From contig BDDD01005031.1 in assembly GCA_001972305.1 (NCBI GenBank), positions 17,930 to 81,929 of the forward strand: a stretch of 64,000 bases of DNA, given 5' to 3'. The position numbers and the translations under genes were made by a program. This DNA comes from Cephalotus follicularis. Taxonomy: Eukaryota > Streptophyta > Magnoliopsida > Oxalidales > Cephalotaceae. Within the stretch, counting starts at the first letter, position 1. Each line of letters opens with the position of its first letter. Below the pieces are notes generated by a model. It was not told where the DNA came from and did not search any database. It was given only the letters and a program-made list of their open reading frames with translations. This document shows positions 51,978 to 63,810 of this stretch, piece by piece.

Positions 51978-52697
51978 ACATTCAACCCGAGAACCACCTG
52001 AGCTTTCAAGCTCTGCCAAGAACAGGATAACAACATAAACAAGGGTAACAGGGATCCATATCCCACAGAAAAGTTTAACCAGAGGACAACAATAGGTACA
52101 CGAAATACCAAGTAAAAGAAAGAAGAGAATGTCTCACTCACAAATCGCCTCAAGCTACCGTCGACCAACCCCAAGATGCTCAGTCACAGCAACAGGTTTC
52201 ACGTTTGCAAACTAACACATATCAGATCAATAAGAAGACATAACACATGCATGAACAGAAAACACAACCAGCCAAACCAGGCTATCATCCTCCTCCTCAG
52301 CCCCAGCACAACGTGCCACCACACAACACAAACCAGGGAAGAGGAGAGCTCACCTCCATAGCTCAAAATCAAAAGAAGGCAACCAGAACACTCACGGAAG
52401 AAGGGAAAGAAGAAGAAGAAGAAACCAGCTCTCTCTCACTTCTCTCTCTCAAAGCCGAACTCCACTAACCAAGAAAGCACTGCCAGCCCACTTACCAACT
52501 TCCACAATACTTATCCCAACACAACCCTTGGAACCACAAGCTTCCTCAAGAAGCTAACCACTAAATCAATATAATAACACAAACCAACCATGTCCACATG
52601 TTTTAAATAACTTACCACAAATTCCACTTAAGTCCTTTCCATGTGCCAAACAAGGCATTAAGTTATAATCCTCTAAAAACAGGTAAGGGGTATTACA

Positions 52698-54037
52698 CTA
52701 TAGAAGAGGGGGTGTGCTCTATATATAGTTGCTGCTAGACAAACATATTAGAACACAAACTCTTTTGTTTCCTTTTTCTTCTACGAGAAGTCTCCTATTC
52801 CTTCTAGGAGAAGTCTTCTTTTCCTTCTAGAATTCTAATTTACCTTAATCTTATTAATTATAATTAGGAAATTATTATCCTAATTATTCTCTCATAATTC
52901 TATTGGAAATATTAGCCTGTATTGTGTGTGACCCTATGGGTTCACTATTACGCTGGCCGTAAGATCAAATTGTGACACATACAATTATCCAATTAAATAT
53001 TTATTATCACATAAAAAAAATTTCTCTTGGATATTTCGAATTAAAACTCTTTTAATTCTTTTCTGCCAAAATTAATTTATCAATTTAATCTCAGGCATCC
53101 TACTGGTCGACATCGACATCTAACAATGCATGACGACCCCCAGGTAATATGAATAATTTTTGAACCACTATTTACAGGTGCATACACGTACAGTCCCTCC
53201 ATTGATAATGCTATGATTAAATCTAGGGTACGAATTATGTCAGACCCCAATAATTTAATCTTTAGCCTCGTGACAATCTTTCAATAGCCTAAATAATATT
53301 ATAGGTGCACCTCTAATATTCAACCAATGATAGCACACTCTTGATATCGTGGCTAGCCTGGCCAGGCGCTTAATAGCTAACGAAAATCATCCTAAGCATA
53401 ATCTTCTTTTACTAGAAGCAATGGATTCATTATTGCTAGATCACATGCCTCCATATATAAGCATACCATGTCCAACTAATGCCTGTATACATTTCACAGA
53501 ATATGTATTTAAGCATCATCAAAACACAGCACCCTATGCACAAGACATCCAATGACGACTCATTTTCAAGGACCACATGCACAGTTGTAAAACTAGAACT
53601 ATGTCTGACATGTAAGTAAAACTCCATAAAGATATTCTATCAAGAGTCACCTTCAGTGACTCGTCAAATGAGCACCCACGTAGTTGTCATAGCATAATCC
53701 ATGCGAGTGAGTGTGAGATTAGTCACCCTTTGCTTACCAATCTGACAGCACGTGATGGCCTATCCGGATTGATCATGCCCTGAGTGTCAATCCTATGACT
53801 AGGAAGATTCGAAATAAAGTATACCGAGATTCCAACTCTCACATCACGATCTCATCATGAACTTGCTTCTCTAACTTTATTCCAGGACATTCATTTACAA
53901 TTAATTAAGCATGTATTAATGAAACGAACTCATAGCCATTGATAAAACATAAACATCGTTATTGAATTTATAAATCGTTTACACAAGATATAGTAAATAC
54001 AAGCTCAACACTTGCTCGCAACACTTTATCTCTAACA
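52698..54037 (-). repeat. Left (3') LTR of element F, main piece
   Basis: From about 52850 it matches the right LTR (59625-60816). It ends TCTCTAACA at 54037, next to a minus-strand purine tract (TTAGTGGGAGAT). The part before 52850 has no counterpart in the right LTR. It contains CTATATATAG (52719-52728), a plausible TATA box, and repeated CTTCTAGGAGAAGTC-like palindromic blocks at about 52775-52835. Confidence 0.8.
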
Positions 54038-54174
54038 ATCTCCCACTAAGTGCTAAAGCCAGTTGCCACAGTGTATCACAACCATAGCATCAAGGTGTCT
54101 GTCAAAGACCGCCTTCGGTAGTGCCTTAGTAAGCGAGTCTGCAATGTTGTCTTCACTTGGAACTCTTTCCAATT

Positions 54175-55827
54175 TTATATCTCCATGATCAACGATCTCA
54201 CGTATGAGGTGAAAGCGCCTGAGAATGTGTTTAGACTAGAGTGCGATCTAGGCTCTTTGGATTGCACTATCGCTCCATTGTTATCACAGTATAAAGATAC
54301 CGGATCATCAATGTCAGGAACTACACCCAAATATTTGATGAACTTCTTCATCCATACACCTTCCTTGGTAGCTTCCGATGCCACAATGTATTCAGCTTCG
54401 GTCACTGAATCCGCAGTGGTAGGTTGCTTGGGACTCTTCCAGCTCACTGCTCCACCATTCAACGTAAACACAAACCCCGATGTTGATTTTGAATCATCCA
54501 CATCTGTCTGAAAATTAGAGTCAGTAAAACCCTCAATCTTCAAACCTTTTCCTCCATACATTAAGAATAAATCCTTAGTCTTGTTAAGGTACTTGAGGAT
54601 ATCTTTGATAGCCTTCCAGTCTTGCTCACATGGATCTAACTGATATCTGCTTGTAACACTTACAGCATATATGATATCTTGTCTAGTGCAAAGCATAGCA
54701 TACATGACGCTTCCAATTGCCGAAGCATATGGAATGTGCATCATCCTCTGTCTTTCTTCAGCTATCTTTGGAGACATATGCTTAGAAAGTGAAATCCCAT
54801 GACATAGAGGTAGGTATCCTCTCTTGAAATTCTCCATGCTAAACCGTTTAAGCACTCTGTTAATGTATAAAGACTGGGATAACTCTATCATCCTTTTTGA
54901 TCTATCTCCGTAGACCTTTATTCCCAAGATATAGGAAGCTTCTCCCAAGTCTTTCATGGAGAAAACTGTAGATAACCAAGCCTTTACGTTCGACAACATG
55001 ATCACATCATTTCTTATAAGGAAGATGTTATCAACGTACGAGACCAGAAAATTCACTGTGCTCCCACTAACCTTTTTATATACACATGGTTCATCTCAAT
55101 TCTTTATGAAATCAAACTCTTTGATTGTCTCATTGAATCTGATGTTCCAACTTCTCGAAGCTTGATTTAGTCCATAAATGGACTTCTGAAGTTTGCACAC
55201 TTTCTGGTCATAACTAGTGGATATGAAACCCTTAGGTTGAGTCATATATATGTCTTCATCAATGTTTCAATTGAGAAAAGCAGTTTTCACATCCATTTGC
55301 CATATCTCATAGTCAAAATGTGTAGCTATGGCAATTAAAATCCGAATGGATTTAAGCATGGCTACGGGAGAGAAAGTTTCCTCACAATCAATCCCTTCCC
55401 GTTGATTATAACCTTTGGCTACGAGCCTAGATTTGAAGGTCTTCACATTTCCATCATCTCCAAGCTTTCTTTTGAAAATTCACTTGCAACATAAGGGTTT
55501 AACCCCTTCGGGTGCATCCACTAGATCCCAAACTTTATTGGAGTACATGGATTCCATTCCGGAATTCATGACTTTGAGCCATTTCTCCGAGTCCATATCG
55601 CATATGGATTCTTTGTAACTTACCGAATCATCATTCATGAAATTTACCTCTTTGGTACTTTCAACGAGAAAACTACCATAGTATCTCTCAGGTTCCCTGG
55701 GTATTCGGGAAGTTCTACGTAGAGGTTGTGTATCTGTGGTAGCTGACATTTCAGGAACATCAATTTGAACAGGGTTGGACAGGTCCTCAACTTGTGGTTC
55801 TTTAGATCGTTCATCTAGTTCTATCAT
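54175..55827 (-). pseudogene. Copia element F: reverse transcriptase and RNase H
   Basis: Minus strand. 55480-55827 holds the linker and RT start (MESMYSNKVWDLVDAPEGVK). 54175-55056 holds MKDLGEASYILGIKVYGDRS, SIGSVMYAMLCTRQDI-like sequence, STSGFVFTLNGGAVSWKSPK and VTEAEYIVASEATKEGVWMK. Closely parallels the enzymes of A and D. Fossil with several breaks. Confidence 0.85.
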
Positions 55828-55922
55828 ACTCCCACTACATCTTCCAACAGGAAGTCCTTCTCAAGAAAAGTAGCATGCCTGGATACAAACACTTTGTTGT
55901 CAGGTGGATAATAGAAGTAATA

Positions 55923-57054
55923 TCATCTTGTTTCTTTATGATATCCCACAAGTTTACATTTTATGGACCTAGATTCCAATTTTTCTGATACTGCATGCTT
56001 AACATATGTCAGACAGACCCATATTCTTAGATAACTAAGATTGGGTTTCTTCTTGTTCCATATCTCATATGGGGTCTTGGGAGTAGATTTCGTTGGAGTC
56101 ATGTTCAATAAGAGAACAACAGTTTCTAAAGCATAACCCCAGAAAGACAGTGGAAGTCCAGCATCGCTCATCATGCTACGCACCATGTCAAGCAAGGTAC
56201 GAATTCTCCTTTCAGACACACCATTATGCTGTGGTGTTCCCGAAAGGGTCCACTGAGATAATCTCATTATCTCTGAGATAAGTTAAAAACTCGGTGGAGA
56301 GATACTCACCACATCGATCTGATCTAAGAGTCTTCAGACTTTTACCAGTCTATTTTTCTACTTCATGTTTGAATTCCTTGAAGTTTTCAAAGGCTTCAGA
56401 TTTGTGCCGCATAAGGTACAAATAACCTAAACGAGAATGATCATCCGTAAAAGTTATGAAGTAGGAATATCCTCCTCTGGCATCAACTATCATCGGTCCA
56501 CATACATCAGTATGTACCAGACCCAACAGTTCTGGGGTCCTTTCCCTTTTCCCTGCGAAGGGAGATTTTGTCATTTGAACTTTAAGATAGGGTTCACAAG
56601 TTGGAAGCGATTGATACGTTGAAAAATCAAAGTATCCATCCAAAATCAACCTATGGACTCTTTTCTCACTTATATGACCAAGTATGCAGTGCCATAGGTA
56701 GGATTGATTAACTTCGTCTCTCTTTCTTTTATTGTCTTTTTGTATATTGAAAACAGTCTCATGTTTACTCAATATATATAATCCATCATGAAGGAAACAT
56801 TTTTCATAAATCGTATTATTAAATAAAGTAGAACAACACTTGTCTTTGAAAATAATATGAAAACCTTCAGCATCTAATGCTGGAATAGAAATAATATTAC
56901 GCAAAATGCGAGGCGAATAAACGCAATGTTTGAGTTCTAAACTCTGCCATGAAGGCAACAAAATATAAACTGATCGTATAGCTATGGCTTTAATAACGGA
57001 ACCATCTGCAAGCCATAGATCTCCCTCACCCTTCTCAAGGTTTCTTCTGTCCAT
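55923..57054 (-). pseudogene. Copia element F: protease end and integrase
   Basis: 56350-57054 (minus) holds the protease C-terminal block (DLWLADGSVIKAIAIRSVYI), the zinc-binding region (LWHCILGHISEKRVHRL, CEPYLKVQMTKSPF) and the first catalytic region (LVHTDVCGPMIV, YFITFTDDHSRLGYLYLM). 55923-56267 holds GTPQHNGVSERRIRTLLDMV and PLSFWGYALETVVLLLN, the region of the last catalytic residue and the C-terminal part. Fossil. Confidence 0.85.
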
Positions 57055-57060
57055 GATGGC

Positions 57061-58119
57061 CTATAAATTAGAACATATATGTGTACCACATCCGCTGTCT
57101 AAAATCCAGGAAGATGAATAAGAAATATTCATATTCACCTCTATATAAGACAAATATCGCATACCTTTGCCAATTGATCTAAGGAATGTCACACGGTTCC
57201 TTTTATAATGTCCTGGCTTCCCATACTGGAAGCACAATCCTTTAGCAGTAGCTTCTGAGGCAGACCCCTCAGCAGGTGCAACTCTTGCGACAGTGTCCGG
57301 TGCAGCAACAGCTTGCTGGTTTGTCTGATTATGTGGTATGGCTTTCCCTAGTTTGAAAGATGCCGGTAGTGGTGGTATCGTCCCATTTTTAGTCTTCCCC
57401 TTCTCAAGGTTAGACTTGCCCTTCCTCTTGGGCCTACGGGACTGCCCTACTATCATGATTGGAACCCTGCCCTTATTCATGTTCACTTTGGCTTCCCTCA
57501 GCATGTTTAGAAGGTTAGCCATAGTAGCTGATATCCTATTCATGTTAAAATTGGTGATGAAACCAGAGAAGGAAGGTGGAAGTGAATGAAGGATCAGATC
57601 TGTGCTTAATTCAGCATCTTGAATGATGCCAAGATCAGCAAGACGCTCAATCGCATTGATCATCTTAAGCACATGATCATTAACAGAAGATCGTTCAGCC
57701 ATTTTAGTGCTATACAGCTCAGCAGTGAGTTGGAACCGAGCTTTCCTGCTATTCTCTCTGTATAACTCGCGGAGATGTAGAAGAACTTCTCTAGAGTCTC
57801 GCATCGATTCATGCTGGACTTGTAGGGCATTGCTCATCGATGCCATTAGGTAGCTTCTGACTCTCTTTTCATCAATCACCCATTTCATATAAATGGAATG
57901 ATCTTCAACTGAGGCATCTTCAGCAGGCAGTGCTGGTATAGGGGCCTCTAGGACATAATATATGTCCTCGGAATTCAAAATTATTTTGACATTCCGTAGC
58001 CAGTCCACATAATTTGGACTTGTCAGCTGATTCTTCTTAAGAATTACAGCGAGTGGGTTTTTCATTACGATGTTTGCGGATATACAATAAAGGCAACAAT
58101 CAGATAAATTCAATTTCAA
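57061..58119 (-). pseudogene. Copia element F: gag with start of protease (352 aa)
   Basis: Open over 352 codons on the minus strand. N-terminal UBN2-type gag: LTSPNYVDWLRNVKIILNSE, SSVNDHVLKMINAIERLADL and LPPSFSGFITNFNMN. A basic stretch follows (RRPKRKGKSNLEKGKTK), then a degenerate zinc knuckle CFQYGKPGHYKRN and the protease active site WILDSGCGTHICSNL. It is the best preserved gag in the window. It would form the particle shell and package element RNA. The element as a whole is broken. Confidence 0.85.
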
Positions 58120-59599
58120 TGTTTATAACCATAAAGATTTGGTCTTTAATCTTTTAGGTGTTTTTCCTCTCAGGCTCCCACTGTTTTACGCGAATCCCAT
58201 AACCCTGAAATATTATAGGAAACAAGAAATAACAATCCAAGTCTCATGGATCTCATTTCCAAGTGGGGATCAGTATCCTACAACATATTCAATATAACAT
58301 TGACGGGGGCCAAAACATTATACTGAATCTTGCAATTAGGAAAACTCTTACCAACCATACAATAGTATGATTCCCGATCATGGCTTTTGCCTCTAGTCTA
58401 CATATGACCTTGACGAGAGCCAAAACGCCATATGCATTCTAGTCAAGTTCAACCTACCATTAAACACACGATGAATTGACGAATGTAAATCTTGACAAGG
58501 GCCAAAACATTCACATCTATAATTCATCCATATGTACAATCTCATGTTCAACTTATATAGATGTTCCCAAAAAAGGTAAGCCTTGATGGGGGCCAAAACA
58601 CTCACAATTTCCAAGAGCATCTATATCAGTTGCAATGGCAGAAGGCAACGACCAAACACTCTCTTGTGCCCGTTTCGCTTCAACTTGATATCATGGTATA
58701 ATTGTGGTATAATTGAGGAATAATAATATAACTCTCATTATTATTATTATTTATCCAACCCTTTATTAATCAATTTACAGGTAGATGGCATATTATGGAG
58801 AGGTCGTTGGAACCTTTAGAGCATAATTTAGACATGCATCACATACATACTATAAACTAATGGCAGGTTATGGACTTTTCTACTGTGACTTGTTTGACTC
58901 TCAAACAAGCTGCTGGTCTCATTCCTAGTCATGTTATTACAATTATACATTCGCTCCCATACATGCATGGGTCTTGTAATATCTTCTTTCTTCTCAATCT
59001 TGCTTCCAGTGTGACTCTCACTCTTCAATTACATAAACCAACTATAAACTACAAAAACCTTGAAATAAATCAAGGGCAGTTACAAGGAGGTGAAGAAGAA
59101 TTATAGATACAAATGAGGAGAGAGAAGAAAGACATGCAAGTCTCAAAAATTATTACAACCCAAAAATTATGAAAAATAAAAACATACATTCAACACTTGA
59201 ATTAAATAAGACAAACTAGGTCAAGTCCATAGCTATACCATCATGCATATTCAATCTCATTGAACTAACTAATAATATTGATAGATATGTTTCTACAAAT
59301 GCAGACAATCGATTGGGTAATAATAGAAGAACTCTTTTTTGTCTTTTCATGCCAAACCGTTGACGCTTTACTACATAAGCGTAGACGCTTTTCTCAAAAG
59401 CGTTAGTGCTTAGCACGTAAGCATTGACGTTTTTCCCAAAAGTGCCAGCGCTTATGCGTCTTCGTGCGATTGTTCAACAGTAGTATCTGCAATGCTTCAC
59501 ATGCTTCCCTCTCACATATTTAACCTAAACAATTCCAACATATCATCAATAACATGTTTCTAACTATATATATGCATCAAATCCGCTCTGATACAAATA
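58120..59599 (-). other. Element F: leader with GGGCCAAAACA repeats and primer site
   Basis: Non-coding between gag and the right LTR. Four copies of TTGACGGGGGCCAAAACA-like sequence lie at about 58299, 58409, 58491 and 58576. A decayed 21-bp-spaced motif array is at 59359-59450. The minus strand reads TTTGTATCAGAGC at 59584-59596, a variant primer site next to the LTR start at 59600. Confidence 0.7.
59359..59450 (-). repeat. 21-bp-phased motif array in leader of F
   Basis: Cores GTTGAC, GTAGAC, GTTAGT, ATTGAC and GCCAGC start at 59359, 59381, 59402, 59423 and 59444. The spacing is 22, 21, 21 and 21 bp although the cores themselves are degraded. Confidence 0.8.
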
Positions 59600-60816
59600 T
59601 GTTGGAATCTCATTAATTATAATTAGGAAATTATTATCCTAATTATTCTCTCATAATTGTATTGAAAATATCAGTCTGTATTGTGTGTGACCCTATGGGT
59701 TCACTATTACGCTGGCCGTAGGATTAAATTGTGACACTCACAATTATCCGATTAAATATTTATTATCACATAAAAAATATTATCTTGGACATTTCGAATT
59801 AAAACTCTTTTAATTCTTTTCTTCCAAAATTAATTTATCAATTTAATATTGGGCATCTTACTAGTCGACAGCGACATCTAGCAATGCATAACGACTCCCA
59901 GGTAATATGACTAATTTGCGAACTACTATTTACAGGTACATGCACGTATAGTCCCTCCATTGACAATGCTCTGATTAAATCTAGGGTACGATTATGTCAG
60001 ACCCCAATAATGTAATCTTTAGCCTCATGGCTATCTTTCATTAGCCTAAATAATATTAGAGGGGACCTAAATAATATTAGAGGTGCCACTCTAATATTCA
60101 ACCGATGATATCACACTCTTGACATCGTGACTAGCCTGGCCAGGCGCTTAATCGCTAACGAAAATCATCCTGAGCATAATCTTCTTTTATTAGAAGAAAT
60201 GGATTCATTGTTGCCAGTTCACATGCCTCCATACATAAGCATACCATGTCCAACTAATGTCTGTATACACTTCATAGAATATGTATTTAAGTATCATCAA
60301 AACACAACACCCTTTGCACAAGACATCCAGTGATGGCTCATGTCCAAGGACTACATGCACTGTTGTAAAATTAGAACTCTCTCTGACATGTAAGTAAAAC
60401 TCCATACAGATATTCTATCAATAGTCACCTTTAATGAACTCGTCAAATGAGCACCCACGTAGTTGTCATAGCATCATCCATGCGAATGAGTGTGAGATCA
60501 GTCATCTTCTGCTTACCTATCTGACAGTACGTGCTGGTCTATCCGGATTGATCATGCCCTGAATGTCAATCATATGACCAGGAAGATTCGAAATAAAGTA
60601 TACCGAGATTCTAACTCTCACATCACGATCTCATCATGAACTTAGTTCTCTAACTTTATTCCAGGACATTCATTTACAATTAATTAAGCATGTATTAATG
60701 AAACGAACTCATAGCCATTGATAAAACATAAACATCGTTATTTTATTTATAAATTGTTTACACAAGATATAGTAAATACAAGCTCAACACTGGCTCGTAG
60801 CACTTTATCTCTAATA
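59600..60816 (-). repeat. Right (5') LTR of element F
   Basis: Starts TGTTGGAATC and ends TCTCTAATA, followed by the target copy GAAGA (60817-60821). Shorter than the left copy. Confidence 0.85.
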
Positions 60817-60821
60817 GAAGA

Positions 60822-61895
60822 TCAACTCTCCGAGTTGAATGAAGTTGTGTTTGGAAAAGGTGTAGCAGCTATTAAGATTACTGGTTCGGGAGAGTACACA
60901 ATTGGACTAAACGAAGAATCTTCTTTGAACTTCCTTATTGGAGTAAAGTACTAGTCAGACACAAGTTGGACGACATGCACATCGAAATGTGAAGGGAAAA
61001 ATGAATGACCACCTACAAACTCGACGTGATCCAAAAGAGTTGAGAATAAGACATAAATTGCTTGCAAAACATGTGGATGGGTGGTTCATATTGCCGCCAA
61101 CAAAATTTTCATTGAACAGTGAACAATTCAGACAAGTATGTGAATGGTTGACAAAGATTAGGTTTCGAATGGCTATGCCTCAAACATATCTCAATGTGTG
61201 AATGCTTCAGAGAGTAAGGTTTCGGGTTTGAAGAGCCATGATTGCCATGTCTTCATGCAGAGGCTTTTTCCCATTGCATTATCTGAGTTCTTGCTAAAAA
61301 ATATCATTGTCGTATTGGCAGAGGTCAGTGTGTTTTTTCGGAATATATGTTTAGCACCAGAGTAACATTGTTCAAACAATTTTCAAAATGGAGAAGATAT
61401 TTCCTCCATCGTTTTTTGATTCGATGGAACATCTTTTCGTCCACTTAGCTTATGAAGTGAAAGCATGTGGGCCGATTCAAAATATGTGGATATATCCAAT
61501 TGAGAGGTACATGTACTTGTTAAAGCACTTGCTGAGAATATTCACATATGTGTCATGCATTCTAAATACATATTTAATTGTAGAGAGTTGTACAATGTTA
61601 AAAATACATTTAAGAACAAAGCTCATGTAGAAGGGTCGATTACCGAGGCATACATTATTCGCTAGTTGACAACGTTTTGTTTGTATTATTTCAAACCTAA
61701 TGTCCCTACAAGGTTGAATAGACCTGATCAAAACTGCGATGGGGATGCCATTGCATGTAACATATTGCTTTCCATATTTAGTCATCTGAGTAAAGCACTG
61801 GGCAAGACAGATAAAAGAGATAGGACAGGCAGACAGTATGACGATGCATATTTGTACATCCTTTTTAACTGCGATGAAGTCAGCCATCTGGTTGA
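60822..61895 (+). pseudogene. CACTA TNP2-type transposase, third part with DUF4218 region
   Basis: Continues from GEEVED at 43042: EDQLSELNEVVFGKG (60817 onwards), then in a shifted frame HNWTKRRIFFELPYW and LVRHKLDDMHIE, the most conserved block of plant TNP2. KMNDHLQTRRDPKELRIRHK and QFRQVCEWL follow. About 61.20-61.38 kb reads SHDCHVFMQRLFPIAL-type sequence. 61388 onwards is MEKIFPPSFFDSMEHLFVHL, YEVKACGPIQNMWIYPIERY, the DUF4218 domain that follows the transposase core. Several frame changes are visible, and about 15 codons expected after MHIE are missing. Ends CDEVSHLVE at a GTAAGT donor (61896). Confidence 0.9.
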
Positions 61896-61979
61896 GTAAG
61901 TATACATATATATTGTACTTTATTTATACAAATTGTCCAAGTTGAACATGTAATCTAACTTATATTCTTTGTTGTAGTG
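61896..61979 (+). other. Intron in the CACTA transposase gene
   Basis: GTAAGT donor at 61896, T-rich tract and TTGTTGTAG acceptor at 61979. 84 bp, AT-rich. Joining the sides gives HLVDEHEQ, the SYLEEH-type stretch usual in TNP2 at this point. Confidence 0.75.
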
Positions 61980-62245
61980 AGCACGAACAATGAATTAAAT
62001 CCTAAGATTACCCCTACACAAATTGAAAAAGAATGTGATGCACGCTTTGTCAAATGGTTTCAAGGCCGTGTAAGTAATGCACACTTTTTTTAACAAAGCA
62101 TCTATCAAAGGGAAAGGGTATGTCATCAACGGGTACAAGTTTCACACCAAAGATGCATCGATGACCTCAACAACTCAAAATTGGGTTGTCATGGTCAAAG
62201 GGAGCACTTGGAATGATAGTTGTAGTGACTTCTACGGAGACTTGG
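61980..62245 (+). pseudogene. CACTA TNP2-type transposase, DUF4216 region
   Basis: NPKITPTQIEKECDARFVKW (one frame change from the preceding DEHEQ), then KGKGYVINGYKFHTKDASM, STTQNWVVMVKGSTW and CSDFYGDL, characteristic of DUF4216 in the C-terminal half of CACTA transposases. Interrupted at CTTGG (62241-62245) by solo LTR H and continued at 63087. Confidence 0.88.
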
Positions 62246-63081
62246 TGTTTAGCATAAAAATGTGTTGTTTTTAACGCATTATTTGTGATATTTTTATGCT
62301 TGGAATAGACTACTTTGGTTGTGTTATATTGATTTTCAGGTACAAGTGTTAAATCACCAAAGTGCAAGAATATTACCCAAAAGTGTGCAAAATTGAAGTT
62401 AAAAGTTTAAAGATTGAAGAAATGCCAAAATTCTACAGAAAACAGGGCAAAAGAGTCGACTTCTTTCATAAAACATCGATGTCTTTGCTGGGTTTACACA
62501 AACACATCGATGCCTTTCATTCAAGTCGATGTCTTTTCTGGGTTTAAATAATAGCGTCGACGTCTTTCAAGAAGAAGTCAACGTCTTTTCTGGGCAACAC
62601 AACAATCTTCAAAGAGCTATGAAAAAGAAGTCGACGTCTTTCAAGAAGAAGTCGACGCCTTTCATGAAGATCGATTACGTCTTGTCATCACCGCCGCACT
62701 CCGTATAGACCTAGCTCTCGTTGTTTATCAAGGTATGATCGTTCAACTCAATGGAATTGTTCAATACAATCTACGGTGAGTTTCTTTACCCCAAAACCGT
62801 TTCTTTATTATATATTCTCTTTACTTTTATTTATTGCATGCTTTATTTCTTAGTATTTTAAATTCAACGTTTTTAATTATCCAAGTCTTAATTTCTTGTT
62901 TTGTTTATTTATTTTCTTTTGCATAATTAGGAGTAGTTTTTAATCGCTTATCTCAAAATCGGTATACTTCGTATAGGTTGAATAAATTATAACTAGTTTA
63001 CGTTTCCCTGCGTTCGACCCGTTACTGCATGATCCGTGCACTTGCGGCTATAAATTTTAAAACATTCTAAATCAGTGAACA
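62246..63081 (+). mobile_element. Solo LTR H (836 bp) inside the DUF4216 region
   Basis: Starts TGTTTAGC, ends AGTGAACA, with a perfect duplication CTTGG at 62241-62245 and 63082-63086. The protein reads YGDL on the left and VNILEFDFYRKDNKVILF on the right, in frame if one duplication copy is removed. No internal region is present. Family uncertain; the end (CCCTGCGTTCGACCCGTTAC, CTTGCGGC) resembles gypsy-type LTR ends. A perfect duplication suggests a fairly recent insertion. Confidence 0.85.
62452..62660 (+). repeat. GTCGAC-type motif array in LTR H
   Basis: Cores include GTCGAC at 62556 with GTCAAC at 62577, and GTCGAC at 62630 with GTCGAC at 62651. Both pairs are exactly 21 bp apart. The spacer is TTTCAAGAAGAA-like. 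GTCGACTTC lies at about 62455 and ATCGATGTC-type cores at 62480-62530. Confidence 0.92.
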
Positions 63082-63086
63082 CTTGG

Positions 63087-63656
63087 TCAACATTCTAGAG
63101 TTTGATTTCTACAGAAAAGACAACAAAGTTATTTTATTCAAGTCTGATTGAGTTGACACTTCAGAGAGAGGTACTAGAGTAGCTGAGTTTGAGATTGTTC
63201 GTTTGAACCCAAAAAAGAACTCCCTACTTACGAGCCATTCATGCTGGCAAGTCAAGCTATGCAAGCGTTTCCAATTATCGTAGGTACAATGGGTGAGTTA
63301 CTGTGATAAAAATGAAACTCGGGAATGCTTATATCCTTCCTGATTATGAAGAAGAAGATGGCGATGATGTGGATATAGATTTGAATTTGCAAGAGGATGT
63401 CAACAGTAGACCACTATGGTCATTTACATATAATGCAAGTCTTGAAAGTGATTATTCCCTTCGAGGAGATGGGGAAGGGGATGAGGTAGTATTGCCTCCA
63501 AATGTTCAAATAAGGAATCCTACGTCAGACCTTGACAACACGGATGATGAGGAAGATGAATTAGAAGAGGAGGATTCTGACACAGATGAGGAGGATGAAG
63601 TGATGGAATATGATTTCGATAGTCAAGATGACATGGATATTGATAACATAGATTAA
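63087..63656 (+). pseudogene. CACTA TNP2-type transposase, C-terminal part
   Basis: Continues DUF4216: NILEFDFYRKDNKVILFKSD, a TGA, VDTSERGTRV and LNPKKNSL, then in another frame ASQAM-type sequence. From 63303 a clean frame reads IKMKLGNAYILPDYEEEDGD, DVDIDLNLQED and a very acidic tail (DDEEDELEEEDSDTDEEDEV) ending at a stop at 63654-63656. The acidic tail is usual for plant TNP2 proteins. Confidence 0.85.
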
Positions 63657-63660
63657 ACTG

Positions 63661-63808
63661 TAAGTTAATAGTGTAGTATATATAGTAAAAGATGTTTGCA
63701 ATAGTATTCTTAATTTTTTTAATGTGGCATGACATTATAATTTGATAATATATAGTAGAATAACTATATAAAATTTGTATTGTTTTTAAATATTGTGAGT
63801 TCTTGCAG
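63661..63808 (+). other. Possible intron between the two CACTA reading frames
   Basis: GTAAGT-like donor about 5 bp after the TNP2 stop and TTCTTGCAG acceptor at about 63801-63808, AT-rich between. In En/Spm, the two element proteins come from one transcript by alternative splicing; the arrangement would fit that. Confidence 0.4.
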
Positions 63809-63810
63809 AG

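Larger units (their letters stand above)
50100..52697 (-). repeat. Solo gypsy-type LTR E
   Basis: On the minus strand it starts TGTAATACCCCTTACCTG, a common gypsy LTR start, and ends TTTACA. It includes a CT-rich block (about 52360-52460) of the kind found near LTR transcription starts. No internal region, primer site or second copy is present. GC content is clearly higher at 50230-50650 than in the neighbours. Contains several tandem arrays: about 47 bp at 50130-50235, 24 bp at 51795-51855, plus the two listed separately. It lies within the left LTR of F. No clear target duplication. Confidence 0.6.
43043..60816 (-). mobile_element. Ty1/copia LTR retrotransposon F, with nested insertions
   Basis: Minus-strand copia element inserted in the CACTA transposase. 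Target copies are GAAGA at 43038-43042 and 60817-60821, a perfect match. Left LTR is 43043-43114 plus 52698-54037, split by D and E. Internal region is 54038-59599. Right LTR is 59600-60816. Coding order on the minus strand is gag (57061-58119), protease, integrase, RT, RNase H (to 54175). Moderately preserved, with several breaks. Confidence 0.85.

Noticed and set aside
53349-53555. 68-codon plus-strand frame, repeated at 60127-60333
   Set aside because: Part of both LTRs of F; similarity reflects LTR duplication, not selection on a protein.
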